From Fimbriiglobus sp. (GTDB lineage: Bacteria; Planctomycetota; Planctomycetia; Gemmatales; Gemmataceae), in assembly GCA_022841795.1 (NCBI GenBank), contig JALHQU010000005.1, forward strand, positions 29,521-82,522: a DNA stretch of 53,002 nt, in the 5' to 3' direction. Below are positions 24,381 to 34,089 of the stretch, one piece after another. The translations under genes were made by a program, and so were the position numbers. The notes under the pieces are model-generated. The model searched no databases and was not told the DNA's origin. It saw nothing but the letters and a program-made list of their open reading frames with translations. How positions within the stretch are numbered: the first letter of the stretch is position 1; each line of letters starts with the position of its first letter.

Positions 24381-26228
24381 ATGCGTCGGCTGCTGTTCAC
24401 CCTCTCCGCGGCGGCGCTGGCCGGACAGGCGGCGGTCGCCGACGACATCATCCCGGCGGGCGGGTTCGGGCCGAAGCGGCGGCTGGTCGCCCCGCTGTAC
24501 GCCCCGCCGGTGGTGGCGTGCCCGCCGGCGATGCCGCTGGGCACGGTCCCCGTCGCCCCGCTCATGCCGGGAATGCCGCCGACCACCATGCCGCCCACGG
24601 GAATGCCCCCGACCGGCACCCCGCCGACCGGCACCGACCCGACCCAGCCGCCGACCACCCCACCGGCGTCCAACCCGCTGGCCGACTCCCTGGCGGCCGG
24701 CGACTTCGCCCGCGCGAGCGAGGCCGGCACCCTCACCGCCCGCGCGTACAACGCCAACCTGTTCGGCGACATCATCGGCGCGCGGGCGCTGCGGCTGTCG
24801 TACACGGTGCGGGCGGACGCCGCCTTCCCGGTGGTCGGGCGGGCGTCGAACGGGGTGGTCGTCAACCCGAACGGCCCGCTACCGGCCGGCGTCAACTCGC
24901 GGCTGAACGTGCGGCTGCTGGAGCCGGAGACGCGGCTGCTGTACAGCCAGGGGACGGCCGCGTTCTCCGGCGACGACCTGAGCTACACCCAACTGGTCGG
25001 CGCGTCCGGGGTGCTGTCCGCCGACGACCGGGCGTTCGGCGCCGCCGCCATCCAGACGCTCATCTCCACCACCCCGCTGACGGCCGAACAGGTGCGGCAA
25101 CTGAACCGCCTCAGCCCGGCCCAGCGGGCGCAGCTGGTGGCCATCGCCGGGCGGCTGAACGGCAGCATCCGGAACGCCACCGGCGGGCTGACCATCCCCG
25201 GCCTGACCGCCGAGGTGACGGACGCCGCCCTCACCGCCTCGCTCGTCACCTACTCGGCCATCCTGCGGGGCGAGTCGGTGCTGGCCCTGCCCGGCTCGGG
25301 CAGCTCGGTCGGGCGGATCAAGATGTCCGAGGACAACAGCCCGATCCCCCGCGACCGCCTGATCTTCACCTACGACTCGTTCGGCGACGTGCCGTTCACC
25401 GCCGCCGGGGTGGGGGTGAACCGCTACCAGTTCGGGGTGGAGAAGACGTTCCGCGACGGGCTGTGGTCGGCCGAGTTCCGCCTGCCGTTCGCCGGCACCC
25501 TGGCCAGCACGTACACCCAGGGGGCGGAGCTGAAGGACGCCGAGCTAGGCAACCTGCGGTTCGCGTTCAAGCGGCTGTGGGTGCAGAACCAGTTCATGTA
25601 CCTGAGTACCGGGGTGGCGGTCACGCTGCCGACGGCCGACGACCAGACGGTGAACTCGATCGACGGCCAGCTGCTGTACAGCTTCAAGAACGAGTCGGTG
25701 CAGGTGGAGCCGTTCGTCGGCATCCTGTTCACCCCGACCGCGCGGGTGTTCGCCCAGACGTGGGCGTCGGTCAACTTCGACACGTCCGGCGGCGAGCTGC
25801 GGTGGAACCCGGACGTGTTCGGCGGCAGTGGGTCGGCCCGCATCTGGGACCTGCCGATCGTGTGCGTGGACGGGCAGCTCGGGTACTGGCTGGTGCAGCG
25901 GCAGACGGGCACCCTCCGCGGGTTCGCCCCGTTCGTGGAACTGCACTACAACCAGACGATCGCCCAGGACCGGCTGATCGACGAGGTGGGGAACCGCACG
26001 GCCCGCGAGGGGCTGACCGTGACCGCCATCGGGAGTACCGAACTGAACATGACGGCCGGCTTCCTGACCCAGATCGGCGACAACCTGAACCTGTCGGTCG
26101 GGGCGTCGGTGCCGCTGCTCAACCGGCCGAACCGGACGTATGACTGGCAGGTGGGGGTGCGGCTGGCGTACTTCTTCGGCCGCACCGCCCAGGCCCGCAA
26201 CCCGGCGTACTACGCCAGCGGGTTCTAA
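24381..26228 (+). CDS. Outer-membrane beta-barrel protein with proline-rich linker
   Basis: A protein of 615 residues. A signal peptide ([20 protein letters not shown]) is followed by a proline/threonine-rich stretch (about residues 65-95) with tandem [16 protein letters not shown]-type units. A helical region ([20 protein letters not shown]) comes next, then a beta-strand-rich half with alternating residues ([34 protein letters not shown]). The sequence ends in AYYASGF, with the terminal Phe typical of outer-membrane barrels. It lies 72 bases after the ClpV-like gene and may share its transcript. Specificity of the pore is unknown. Confidence 0.8.
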   Translation: MRRLLFTLSAAALAGQAAVADDIIPAGGFGPKRRLVAPLYAPPVVACPPAMPLGTVPVAPLMPGMPPTTMPPTGMPPTGTPPTGTDPTQPPTTPPASNPLADSLAAGDFARASEAGTLTARAYNANLFGDIIGARALRLSYTVRADAAFPVVGRASNGVVVNPNGPLPAGVNSRLNVRLLEPETRLLYSQGTAAFSGDDLSYTQLVGASGVLSADDRAFGAAAIQTLISTTPLTAEQVRQLNRLSPAQRAQLVAIAGRLNGSIRNATGGLTIPGLTAEVTDAALTASLVTYSAILRGESVLALPGSGSSVGRIKMSEDNSPIPRDRLIFTYDSFGDVPFTAAGVGVNRYQFGVEKTFRDGLWSAEFRLPFAGTLASTYTQGAELKDAELGNLRFAFKRLWVQNQFMYLSTGVAVTLPTADDQTVNSIDGQLLYSFKNESVQVEPFVGILFTPTARVFAQTWASVNFDTSGGELRWNPDVFGGSGSARIWDLPIVCVDGQLGYWLVQRQTGTLRGFAPFVELHYNQTIAQDRLIDEVGNRTAREGLTVTAIGSTELNMTAGFLTQIGDNLNLSVGASVPLLNRPNRTYDWQVGVRLAYFFGRTAQARNPAYYASGF

Positions 26229-26231
26229 GTC

Positions 26232-26283
26232 GTCGCGCAACGCCGCGAGCGGGGCAAACCCGCCGCTCGCGGCGTTGCGCGAC
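26232..26283. repeat. Palindromic repeat, family D, between convergent genes
   Basis: An inverted repeat with arms of 21 bases (gtcgcgcaacgccgcgagcg) and a short loop of about ten bases. It lies between the ends of the barrel gene and the topoisomerase B gene, so it may end transcription from both sides. No T run is present. Only one copy was seen here. Confidence 0.85.
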
Positions 26284-26288
26284 CCGCG

Positions 26289-28232
26289 TCACACGTCCAA
26301 ATCCTCGGCCACCGCCTGGTCCGCCTTCTCCATGATGAACCGATACCGGGCGTCGGCCTCCTTGCCGAGCAGCTCGCGGAAGGCGTCGTTCGCCTCCAGG
26401 TTGCTGTCCACCTCCACCTTCAGCAGCACCCGGTTCCGCGGGTCGAGCGTCGTCTGGAACAGCACCTTCGCGTCCATCTCGCCCAGCCCCTTGAACCGGG
26501 TGATGTCCGGCTTGGCGTTCGCCCGCTTGGCGCCCAGGATCTCCTCCTTGTGCTCGTCGTCCCGCGCCCAGAACGTCTCCTTGCCGATGTCGATGCGGTA
26601 CAGCGGCGGCTGGGCCAGGTACACGTGCCCCTTGCGGACCAGCTCCGGCATGTGGCGGAAGAAGAAGTCGAGCAGCAGGGTGCTGATGTGGTGCCCGTCG
26701 GCGTCGGCGTCCATGAGCAGGACGATCTTGCCGTACCGCAGCCCCTCGTACCGGAACTTGTCGCCCGCCCCGGTGCCGATGGCGTTGGTCAGGTCAGCCA
26801 GCTCCTGGTTCTGGAGCACCTTCACCGTCGGCAGGTCCTCGCCGTTCAGGATTTTGCCCCGCAGCGGCAGGATGGCCTGGCAGGTGTTGTTCCGCCCCTG
26901 CTTGGCGCTGCCGCCGGCCGAGTCGCCTTCGACGATGAACAGCTCGCTGTCGCCCAGCTCGCGGGACTTGCAGTCGGCCAGCTTGCCGGGCAGGGACGTG
27001 CGGCGGCTGCCGGCCGTCTTGCGGGTGACCTCCACCGCCGCCCGGCTGGCCTCGCGGGCCTTGGCCGCCAGGATGATCCGCCCGACCACCGCGTCGGCCA
27101 CGCTGCGGTTGCCGTTCAGCCACGTCTCCAGCGCCGCCCGCACGAACCCGTCCACCTTGGCGTCCGTCTCCGAGTTGTTCAGCCGCTGCTTCGTCTGCCC
27201 CTCGAACTCCGGGTTCTGAACGAACACCGACACCACCGCCACGATCCCCTCGCGGATGTCCTCGGCGGTGATCTTCAGCCCCTTCGCCCCCCGCTTCGCC
27301 TCCTCGTGCGTGTCGATGTAGTTGTTCACCGCCTTGCGGATCGCCGCCTTCAGCCCGTTCTCGTGCGTGCCGCCGTTCGGCGTGCGGATGCCGTTCACGT
27401 AGCTGCGGATGGTCTCGTCCGTCGATTCCGTCCACTGGAGCGCCACCTCCATGCGGTCTTCGGTGTCCCGCTTGACGTGGAACACGGTTTCCGTCACGGG
27501 GGCCTTCTGCCCGTCCGTCACCAGCTTGGCGAGGAACTGCGGGATGCCCTCGGGGTGCGACAGGTCGAGCGTCTCGCCGGTGATCTCGTTCTTGAACGTG
27601 ATCTTCAGCCCGGCGTGGATGTACGACATGTCCTCCAGCCGGTGGCGGATGGTCTCGGCGTCGAACTTGGTGGTCTTGAAGATGGAGTCGTCCGGCTGGA
27701 AGAAGATGCCCGTGCCGTGCCCGCGGAACGGCCCGAGCTTCTCCAGCTTCCCCTGCGGGATGCCCTTCGAGAACGTCTGCTGGTACTCGTACCCGTCCTT
27801 CCGCACGGTGGCGATCAGCTTCTTCGACAGCGCGTTCACCACGCTCGCCCCGACCCCGTGCAGCCCGCCGCTGTAGAAGTAGTTGGTGTCCTTGTTGTTG
27901 AACTTGCCGCCGGCGTGCAGCTTCGTCAGCACCAACTCCAGGCCCGAAATCTTGAACTTCGGGTGCGTGTCCACGGGGATGCCGCGGCCGTTGTCCTGCA
28001 CGGTGATGCTGTCGCCGCCCTTGTGCAAAGTGACGGCGATGTGGTCGGCGTACCCGTTCAGGTACTCGTCCACCGAGTTGTCCACGATCTCCCACACCAG
28101 GTGGTGCAGGCCCTTGGCGTCCACCCCGCCGATGTACATGGCCGGCCGCACGCGGACCGGCTCCAGCCCCTCCAGGGCGGTCAACTCGTCGGTGGTGTAT
28201 CGGGACGCTTTCGCGGGTGCGAGTGCGGTCAT
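26289..28232 (-). CDS. Type IIA DNA topoisomerase subunit B (GyrB/ParE class, ParE-leaning)
   Basis: The ATPase and Toprim subunit of a type IIA topoisomerase, 647 residues. GHKL motifs are present: [11 protein letters not shown] with the catalytic Glu, DNGRGIPVD, and [16 protein letters not shown]. The transducer ([10 protein letters not shown]) and Toprim motifs [18 protein letters not shown] and [15 protein letters not shown] follow. [18 protein letters not shown] resembles ParE more than GyrB, and the proteobacterial GyrB insert is absent. The A subunit lies upstream on the same strand with two small genes between. The ATG is chosen because it directly precedes the conserved N-terminus; a longer frame exists. 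Confidence 0.9.
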   Translation of the reverse strand: MTALAPAKASRYTTDELTALEGLEPVRVRPAMYIGGVDAKGLHHLVWEIVDNSVDEYLNGYADHIAVTLHKGGDSITVQDNGRGIPVDTHPKFKISGLELVLTKLHAGGKFNNKDTNYFYSGGLHGVGASVVNALSKKLIATVRKDGYEYQQTFSKGIPQGKLEKLGPFRGHGTGIFFQPDDSIFKTTKFDAETIRHRLEDMSYIHAGLKITFKNEITGETLDLSHPEGIPQFLAKLVTDGQKAPVTETVFHVKRDTEDRMEVALQWTESTDETIRSYVNGIRTPNGGTHENGLKAAIRKAVNNYIDTHEEAKRGAKGLKITAEDIREGIVAVVSVFVQNPEFEGQTKQRLNNSETDAKVDGFVRAALETWLNGNRSVADAVVGRIILAAKAREASRAAVEVTRKTAGSRRTSLPGKLADCKSRELGDSELFIVEGDSAGGSAKQGRNNTCQAILPLRGKILNGEDLPTVKVLQNQELADLTNAIGTGAGDKFRYEGLRYGKIVLLMDADADGHHISTLLLDFFFRHMPELVRKGHVYLAQPPLYRIDIGKETFWARDDEHKEEILGAKRANAKPDITRFKGLGEMDAKVLFQTTLDPRNRVLLKVEVDSNLEANDAFRELLGKEADARYRFIMEKADQAVAEDLDV

Positions 28233-28254
28233 GGGTTGAGGTCTCGGTTCTCGG

Positions 28255-28500
28255 TTACTGGTAGTACGTCTTGCTGACGATCGCGCCCGTGGTGGCATCG
28301 ATCACGTAGTGCGGACCGCCGCCGGCGATCCGCGACCCGTTCCGTTGCTGGATGAAGTGCTTCACATGCCAGCCATCAACTTCGAGCGTGATCTCGACAC
28401 GGAATCGCGTCAGGTCGCCGTAAGCGAGGATGCCGTCCGCCTGAGCGATGCGGAGTGCCTGATCACTCGAAACGGCCGGGGCAACAACAGCGGTCGTCAT
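28255..28500 (-). CDS. Small PepSY/NTF2-immunity-like protein
   Basis: A protein of 81 residues: SDQALRIAQADGILAYGDLT, then RVEITLEVDGWHVKHFIQ and GGGPHYVIDATTGAIVSKTY. The pattern of a helix with ALxIA, a strand ending GWxV and a GGGPxxxIDxxTG closing turn is seen in PepSY-type domains and in some NTF2-fold immunity proteins. It starts nine bases after the DUF4329-like gene and 22 bases before the topoisomerase B start, so all are probably cotranscribed. An immunity role for its neighbour is only an inference from position. Confidence 0.65.
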   Translation of the reverse strand: MTTAVVAPAVSSDQALRIAQADGILAYGDLTRFRVEITLEVDGWHVKHFIQQRNGSRIAGGGPHYVIDATTGAIVSKTYYQ

Positions 28501-28509
28501 GCGATGCCC

Positions 28510-28926
28510 TTAATATGGGTAGCCGGGTGGACCGGAGAAGCCGCCGTCACGCTGATCGGGGCCGGTCACGAAGACTCCTTCGTGGGAGATCACAAACCAA
28601 GGCATGCCTGAACCGTACGCGAGTTGATGGTCGTCATCACTCGGCTCGGCCGTGATCGCACCCGACGGAGGTGTCGGGTGAGTGTGGTACGTCGCCACGA
28701 GGAAGGCGTTTGGTACGATCGGCGGGTGCGTCATGTCGAGAGTGTTTCGGGTGCCGGGAGGCACTCGCCGAATGATCACGTCGCCCGTCGTCGGGTTCAT
28801 GTAAATGTACCCGCCCTCCTCGTGCCGCAGATCCGGGTCGTCGGGGAATGAGTCCGCCCAGGCCGCGGCGAACGCCGCCTGCACAACAGGGTTCGCCCTC
28901 AGTTCGTCCGCCGTCGGCGCGTCCAT
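28510..28926 (-). CDS. JAMM/DUF4329-like putative metal-dependent peptidase
   Basis: A protein of 138 residues. HEEGGYIYMNPTTGDVIIR is followed by VATYHTHPTPPSG and, after a short gap, PSDDDHQLAYGSGMPWFVIS and EGVFVTGP. The HxHP ... SxxD arrangement is the JAMM zinc motif; the layout EGGxIY ... YHTHP is also that of DUF4329, often found as a toxin domain tip. No signal peptide is seen. The ATG has a ggggag box and lies next to the stop of the topoisomerase A gene; a GTG overlapping that stop is an alternative start. Confidence 0.7.
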   Translation of the reverse strand: MDAPTADELRANPVVQAAFAAAWADSFPDDPDLRHEEGGYIYMNPTTGDVIIRRVPPGTRNTLDMTHPPIVPNAFLVATYHTHPTPPSGAITAEPSDDDHQLAYGSGMPWFVISHEGVFVTGPDQRDGGFSGPPGYPY

Positions 28927-28928
28927 GC

Positions 28929-31295
28929 TCACTCCCCGTTCGCGTGCCCGTTCTTACTCGGCTTCTTGCCCTCCACCTCGTCCCAGTTCACCAGTTGGAT
29001 CTCCGGTGGCACCACCCGCTCGAACTTCGTCCGGGCGCCGGGCTTCTCCCCCTTCCCGCCGCGGCCGACCGGCGGGTACGCGCCGATGCCGAAGTCCTGC
29101 GTCTTCCCGCTCTCCGTGTCCACCACCAGCTTCTCGAACCGGCCGGTGCCGACCAGCGCCCCGCCGATGCAGGCGTCGCCGTCGTCCAGCTTGATGCCGA
29201 TGACGCCCTTGCCCACCCCGGCCAGCACGTTCACCTCGTCGATCGGGAAGTGCAGCACCCGCCCCTGCCGGCTGGCCAGCATCACCCCGCTCTCGTCGCC
29301 CACCACCTTCACCAGCACCACCTTGCCGCCGTCGTCCGGCTTGGCATACCGCCGGCCGGCCTTCGTCGATTCGGCGCGGTACGCGGTGAGGGGTAGCCGC
29401 AGGACGTACCCGTTCGACGTGCCCACCAGCAGCAGCGGGCCACCAGGGTCCTTGCCCTTCGCCGAGCGGTCGGCCGGGGTGAACCGCGGGTCGGTGGACA
29501 CGGCGGCGATCACCTTCACCCCGTCGTCCAGCTTGAAGAACTTGGTCACCGGCTCGCCGTACCCGGTGCTGGCCGGCACCTCGTTGATCCGCATCGTGTA
29601 CGCGGTGCCGTCGTCGGCGAACAGGATCACGTTGTCCAGCGTGCTGCCGGGGACGACGGCGATCACCTCGTCGCCCTCCCGCACCCGCGTGCTGTCCACG
29701 CTGTTCAGCCGCCCGACCCGCTTGATCCACCCGTCGCGGGTGAGCACCACGTTCGCGTTCTCCTTCACGATGTACGCCTGCTCGTCGAACTCCAGCACGT
29801 CCTCGTCGGACGCCATCCGCGTCTTCCGCCGCACCGCCAGCGGGGAGTCGGCCAGCGCCTCCAGCTCGCCGCGGATCACCCCCCACAGCTTCTTCTGCGA
29901 TTTCAGCAGGGCTTCGATCCGCCCCGCCTCCGCCTGCTTCTCCTGTAGCTCCTCCAGGATCTTCTGGATTTCCATCTGGGCGATCTTGTACAGCTGCGCG
30001 TCCAGGATGGCCGTCACCTGCTCGACGTCCAGGCCGAACTCCTTCATCAGCTTCGCCGCCGCGTCCGGCTTGCCGCTGCTGGTGCGGATGATCTTGATCG
30101 CCCGGTCCAGGGCGTTGAAGATGACGGCGAATCCTTCCAGGATGTGAATCCGCCGCTTCAGCACCCGCAGTTGGTACTCGAACCGCCGCCGCACCGTCAC
30201 CAGCCGGAAGTCGAGGAAGTGTTGCAGCAGTTCCCGCAGGCTCAACCCGTCCTTCGGCAGCAGCGTCCGCCCGTCGTCGCTCGGCACCAGGGCGGTGACG
30301 TTGTACGACACGCTCCGCTGCAACTCGGTGTGCTTGTACAGGTACGCCATCACCACGTTCGGGTCGGTGCCGGGCCGCACGTCCAGCACGATCCGCATGC
30401 CCTCCTTCTCGTTGCTCTCGTTGCTCTGGCCGGTGAGCTGCGGCACCTTCTTCGACTCGATCAGCCCGCCGATCACGTTCTCCAACTGCCCCTTGTCCAC
30501 CCCGTAGGGGATGGACGTGATAACGATCTGCTGCCGCCCGCGGCCGAGGTCTTCCAGTTTCCACTCGCCCTGCACCTTGATGCTGCCGCGGCCGGTTTCG
30601 TAAATGGTTCGCAGGGTGGTCCGGTCGGCCAGGATTTTGCCGCCGAGCGGGAAGTCCGGTCCCTTCACCCGGTCGAGCAGTTGGGCGACGCTGGCGTCCG
30701 GGTTGTCGATCAGGAACACGCACGCCCGCAGCACCTCGCCCAGGTTGTGCGGCGGGATGCTGGTCGCCATGCCGACCGCAATCCCGGAGGTGCCGTTCAC
30801 CAGCAGGTTGGGGAACTGGGCCGGCAGCACCACCGGCTCCTGCTTGGTGCCGGTGTAGTTCTCCCGCGTATCGACCGTCTCCTGGTCGAGTTCGGTGAGC
30901 AGCAGTTCGGCCGCGCGGCTGAGCTTGGCCTCGGTGTAGCGGTGGGCGGCCGGCGGGTCGCCGTCCACGCTGCCGAAGTTACCCTGCCCGTCCACCAGCG
31001 GCACCCGCATCACCCAGTTCTGGGCCAGCCGCACCATCGCGTCGTACAACGCCCCGTCCCCGTGCGGGTGGTAGTCGCCCATCACTTTGCCGACAATCTG
31101 GGCCGACTTAGCCGCCTTGCGGTCGGCGGTCAGGTTCATGTCGTGGTACATGCCGTACAGGATCCGCCGCTGCACCGGCTTCAACCCGTCCCGCACGTCG
31201 GGCAGCGCCCGCCCGGTCACCACGGACATGGCGTACCGCAGGAACCGCGCCCGCACCTCGGTCGAAATCGACACCGTCTGGATGGACCCCGCCAT
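28929..31295 (-). CDS. Type IIA DNA topoisomerase subunit A (GyrA/ParC class, ParC-leaning)
   Basis: The DNA-cutting subunit, 788 residues. The winged-helix/tower part shows [20 protein letters not shown], the quinolone-region motif [18 protein letters not shown], and the catalytic Tyr in [18 protein letters not shown]. The coiled coil ([19 protein letters not shown]) and the C-terminal beta-pinwheel blades ([49 protein letters not shown]) follow. The GyrA-box (QRRGGKG) was not found, which argues for topoisomerase IV over gyrase. The position of Ser83 in E. coli GyrA holds Gly here. The ATG has a gagg box nine bases before. Confidence 0.9.
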   Translation of the reverse strand: MAGSIQTVSISTEVRARFLRYAMSVVTGRALPDVRDGLKPVQRRILYGMYHDMNLTADRKAAKSAQIVGKVMGDYHPHGDGALYDAMVRLAQNWVMRVPLVDGQGNFGSVDGDPPAAHRYTEAKLSRAAELLLTELDQETVDTRENYTGTKQEPVVLPAQFPNLLVNGTSGIAVGMATSIPPHNLGEVLRACVFLIDNPDASVAQLLDRVKGPDFPLGGKILADRTTLRTIYETGRGSIKVQGEWKLEDLGRGRQQIVITSIPYGVDKGQLENVIGGLIESKKVPQLTGQSNESNEKEGMRIVLDVRPGTDPNVVMAYLYKHTELQRSVSYNVTALVPSDDGRTLLPKDGLSLRELLQHFLDFRLVTVRRRFEYQLRVLKRRIHILEGFAVIFNALDRAIKIIRTSSGKPDAAAKLMKEFGLDVEQVTAILDAQLYKIAQMEIQKILEELQEKQAEAGRIEALLKSQKKLWGVIRGELEALADSPLAVRRKTRMASDEDVLEFDEQAYIVKENANVVLTRDGWIKRVGRLNSVDSTRVREGDEVIAVVPGSTLDNVILFADDGTAYTMRINEVPASTGYGEPVTKFFKLDDGVKVIAAVSTDPRFTPADRSAKGKDPGGPLLLVGTSNGYVLRLPLTAYRAESTKAGRRYAKPDDGGKVVLVKVVGDESGVMLASRQGRVLHFPIDEVNVLAGVGKGVIGIKLDDGDACIGGALVGTGRFEKLVVDTESGKTQDFGIGAYPPVGRGGKGEKPGARTKFERVVPPEIQLVNWDEVEGKKPSKNGHANGE

Positions 31296-31380
31296 GAACA
31301 CACGCCTCGGTCGGACAATGGACGGAAGTATAGAAACGATACCCGATCGGGCCGGGCAACATCAGGTCGGTTGTTCATCC

Positions 31381-31444
31381 GGCGAGTCGGGTCGCGTGAG
31401 CGACCAGTTGTGGAAAACCGGTCGCTCACGCGACCCGGCTCGCC
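31381..31444. repeat. Palindromic repeat, family E
   Basis: An inverted repeat with 25-base arms (ggcgagtcgggtcgcgtgag at the left) with one mismatch and a loop of about 14 bases. It lies between the start of the topoisomerase A gene and the terminator of the PhnD gene. Confidence 0.85.
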
Positions 31445-31456
31445 AGGCCCGCAACG

Positions 31457-31481
31457 AAAAACCCCCGCCGGAGCGGGGGTG
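31457..31481 (-). terminator. Rho-independent terminator after the PhnD gene
   Basis: Read on the minus strand, a stem cccccgc/gcggggg with a tccg loop is followed by five T. It lies about 26 bases after the stop of the PhnD-type gene. Confidence 0.85.
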
Positions 31482-31507
31482 TGTTTTACCGGCTCGGCGG
31501 GCGGTCG

Positions 31508-32425
31508 TCACTTCCCGCCGGGGGTCATCGCCTTGATCGCCTTCTCGGCGGCGGTCGGCTCGGCCGGGCACGGGTACGCTTTGAGGATGGTGTCCAGGGC
31601 GGTCTGGTAGTCGGCCGGCGGCTCGTCGAACCCCTTCAGGTTCCACAGCGTCATCAGCATCTTGCCCGACGCCGTTTTGGTCGCCGCGGTCATCCCGGTG
31701 CGAATCCGCGTCACCTCGTCGTCGGTCAACGTGCCCTTGCGGTAGCACACCACGGCCGGCGGAAACTCCTCGGACTCGTGCAGGATTTTCAGCCCTTTGA
31801 ACGCCGACGGCTGGAGGATCTGATAGCCCTCCAGCGCGACCGCATCGACCAGCGCCGCCTTCGCCTCCCCGGTGGCCACCGCGTTCAGCGCGTCCTCGGG
31901 AGTTTGCAGCGGCTTCGCCGCCGGCTTGGCGACGGACTCGTCCAGCCCGGTCCGCGACTTGTCCAGGAACGCCAGGGCGTGCGCCTTCGCCCCGCGGGGG
32001 ATGAGAACCCCCTCCCCCTTCAGGTCGGCCACCGTGGTCGCCGGGTGCGACTTCAGCACCACCACCATCGCCCGCACCTTGCCGCCCGGCGGGCGGGTGA
32101 CGATCAGCGGCAGCAGGTCGTCGCACCGCTGCTTCGCCCACGCGAACTCGAACCCGTGAAACACGCCGAGCTGCACCTTCTTGTCCTTCAGCCGGTCGGC
32201 CAGGGCGAGCGGGTCGTCCAGCACCTCGATGTCGCCGGTGTACCCGACCTGCTTCCGCATGAGTTCGGCGAACGGCTTGGCCAGCGCCTGGAGGGTGGCC
32301 GGCGGCACATCCCGGAACATGCCCGAGAGCATGCCGATCTTCAACTGGCCGGGGGCCGGGTCCGCCGCCCGAACGTCCGCCGCGGCGAACACGCCGACAA
32401 CCGCAAGGCATGCGAACACCCGCAT
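31508..32425 (-). CDS. PhnD/SsuA-type periplasmic substrate-binding protein
   Basis: A protein of 305 residues with a signal peptide (MRVFACLAVVGVFAAADVRA). The sequence fits phosphonate-type binding proteins: LKIGMLSGMFRDVPPATLQ, KPFAELMRKQVGYTGDIEVL, VQLGVFHGFEFAWA, VLKSHPATTVADLKGEGVL, and AVATGEAKAALVDAVALEGY. The ligand is unknown, since no ABC permease or ATPase gene stands next to it. It follows the TolC gene by 43 bases on the same strand and ends in a terminator, so the two likely form a transcription unit. Confidence 0.8.
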   Translation of the reverse strand: MRVFACLAVVGVFAAADVRAADPAPGQLKIGMLSGMFRDVPPATLQALAKPFAELMRKQVGYTGDIEVLDDPLALADRLKDKKVQLGVFHGFEFAWAKQRCDDLLPLIVTRPPGGKVRAMVVVLKSHPATTVADLKGEGVLIPRGAKAHALAFLDKSRTGLDESVAKPAAKPLQTPEDALNAVATGEAKAALVDAVALEGYQILQPSAFKGLKILHESEEFPPAVVCYRKGTLTDDEVTRIRTGMTAATKTASGKMLMTLWNLKGFDEPPADYQTALDTILKAYPCPAEPTAAEKAIKAMTPGGK

Positions 32426-32468
32426 TACAACCCCCCGTGTGGGTCCGTCGAAATGACGGACGCGGTGA

Positions 32469-33860
32469 CTAGCGGCCGGGGAACGGCGGGACGACGCCGC
32501 CCCCGGTCACCCGTTCGAGCGCGATCAGGGCGCGGACCTGGCGGTGGACCGCTTCCACGTACTTCGCCTGGGCCTGGCTGGCGCGGGCCTCGTTCTGCAC
32601 CAACAGTTCCGGGTCGTTCCGGGCGGCCGCCGCCGCCCGCGACTTCTCCACCAGCTTCTGCTGCCGCTCGTGCCGCTCGCGGGTGTCCTTCACCTGCTCG
32701 GTGGCCGCCTCCCACTCCAGGAAGGCGTTCACCACCTCGGTGCGGACCAGCCGGGCGGCGCCGTCGTACAACGCCTCCATCCGCCGCACGTACTCGCACG
32801 CCCGCGCCACCCGGTCCTCCACCCGCCCGACCAGCTGGCTGGGCATCTCCGGTACCACCGCCCCCGGCCGGTACTCGCCGTTGCGGATCGGGGCGGGCAG
32901 GTGCCGGGCGTGCAGGTCACTGCCGCTGGCGAACGTGTCCACCTTCACCCCCCGCTTCTGGAGTGCCTGGGCGGTCACTTCCAGCCGGGTCACCTCCAAC
33001 AGAATCGCCGCCTGCGTCAACTCCGCCCGCCGGCTGAGCGCCAGGGCCACCACCTGTTCCTGGGTGACGACCCCGGTGATGAGCGGCAGTTCGACATCCG
33101 CCGGCACCACCTCGTAGTCCACCCCCATCGCCTCTTGCAGGGCGTTCAGCGCCCGCTTCCGCCCGGTACTCGCCGTCCCCCGCAAATCCCGCACCTGACC
33201 GATCAGCGCGTCGAGCGTGCCCAGGGTGAACTCGTTCACCTTCACCTGCGGGTTCGGCGGCAGATCCAGCTTCAGGTACTCCTGGGCCTGCTTGTAGAAC
33301 AGCTCCATCTGCTCGACCACCTCGGACGCCGTCTGTTCCTGCTGGGAGGCGTACACGTAGTCGAAGTACAGCCGGGTGACGTCGTAGGCGTTCTCCTGCC
33401 GGGCCTTCATCACCTCGGCCGCCGCCGCCGTAACCCCCCGCTGGGCCTGCTGCTTCCGCACGCACAGGTCGGGGGTGACGAACTCGGCGATCCGCGGCAG
33501 GTTGTGCAGGGCCAGGTACCCGCGCTCGGTCGCCGCCAGGCTGGCCGTCGCCGCCCGCACCGCCGGGTGGTTCTCCGCCCCGATCTGCAAGCACTGCGCC
33601 AACGTCAGCTTCTGCCCCGGCGGCACCCACGCCTTCCACGCCGGCTTGTCGTCCCCATTCTTCTTGCCGTTCGCCGGCTGCCCGCTCTCGCTTTTCTTCG
33701 GCTCCTGCTTAACGCGGGTGGTCACCAGCGTTTTCGGCAGCGGGGGGATTTCGGGAAGCGGCGCCGACCCCGGTTCCGAGGCGGGGGCGACACCGAACGC
33801 GCAAAGCACGGCCGCGATCCAAACGCTGCGGCGGACGTGCGACAAGGCCTGGGCTGGCAT
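32469..33860 (-). CDS. TolC-family outer-membrane efflux protein
   Basis: A protein of 463 residues with an N-terminal signal peptide (RRSVWIAAVLCAFGVAPA). A Pro-rich spacer is followed by two alpha-helical repeats of the OEP/TolC type: LTLAQCLQIGAENHPAVRAA, KARQENAYDVTRLYFDYVYA, ALALSRRAELTQAAILLE, and VVNAFLEWEAATEQVKDTRE. The C-terminal half is more degenerate than in classical TolC. The ATG has a gaggag box. No inner-membrane pump or membrane-fusion protein is adjacent, so its export partner is elsewhere; the next gene is the PhnD-type protein. Confidence 0.85.
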   Translation of the reverse strand: MPAQALSHVRRSVWIAAVLCAFGVAPASEPGSAPLPEIPPLPKTLVTTRVKQEPKKSESGQPANGKKNGDDKPAWKAWVPPGQKLTLAQCLQIGAENHPAVRAATASLAATERGYLALHNLPRIAEFVTPDLCVRKQQAQRGVTAAAAEVMKARQENAYDVTRLYFDYVYASQQEQTASEVVEQMELFYKQAQEYLKLDLPPNPQVKVNEFTLGTLDALIGQVRDLRGTASTGRKRALNALQEAMGVDYEVVPADVELPLITGVVTQEQVVALALSRRAELTQAAILLEVTRLEVTAQALQKRGVKVDTFASGSDLHARHLPAPIRNGEYRPGAVVPEMPSQLVGRVEDRVARACEYVRRMEALYDGAARLVRTEVVNAFLEWEAATEQVKDTRERHERQQKLVEKSRAAAAARNDPELLVQNEARASQAQAKYVEAVHRQVRALIALERVTGGGVVPPFPGR

Positions 33861-34089
33861 GACGGACCGCTCCTCGGTCGGGGCACGGAGCGTCCTGCTC
33901 CGCGGTCTGCCATTCCCATCGACGGGACCGCGAGGGGCGTTGCACGACGAATCGACTTTCCATTTTCACAGTCCGCCGCGGTGAGCCGGTTGGTCCGCCT
34001 GTGCGGGTTGCGAGTCCGCAACCGGGGGCGGCGGCGGCGGCTGGATAAGATGGACGTGGGGGAGTTTGCCGCGAATGCGGGGGTAGCGG

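Noticed and set aside
21657-26228. A type VI secretion cluster around the ClpV-like gene
   Set aside because: The neighbours are a beta-barrel protein and a metzincin-motif surface protein; no sheath, tube, baseplate or TssM-type genes are visible.
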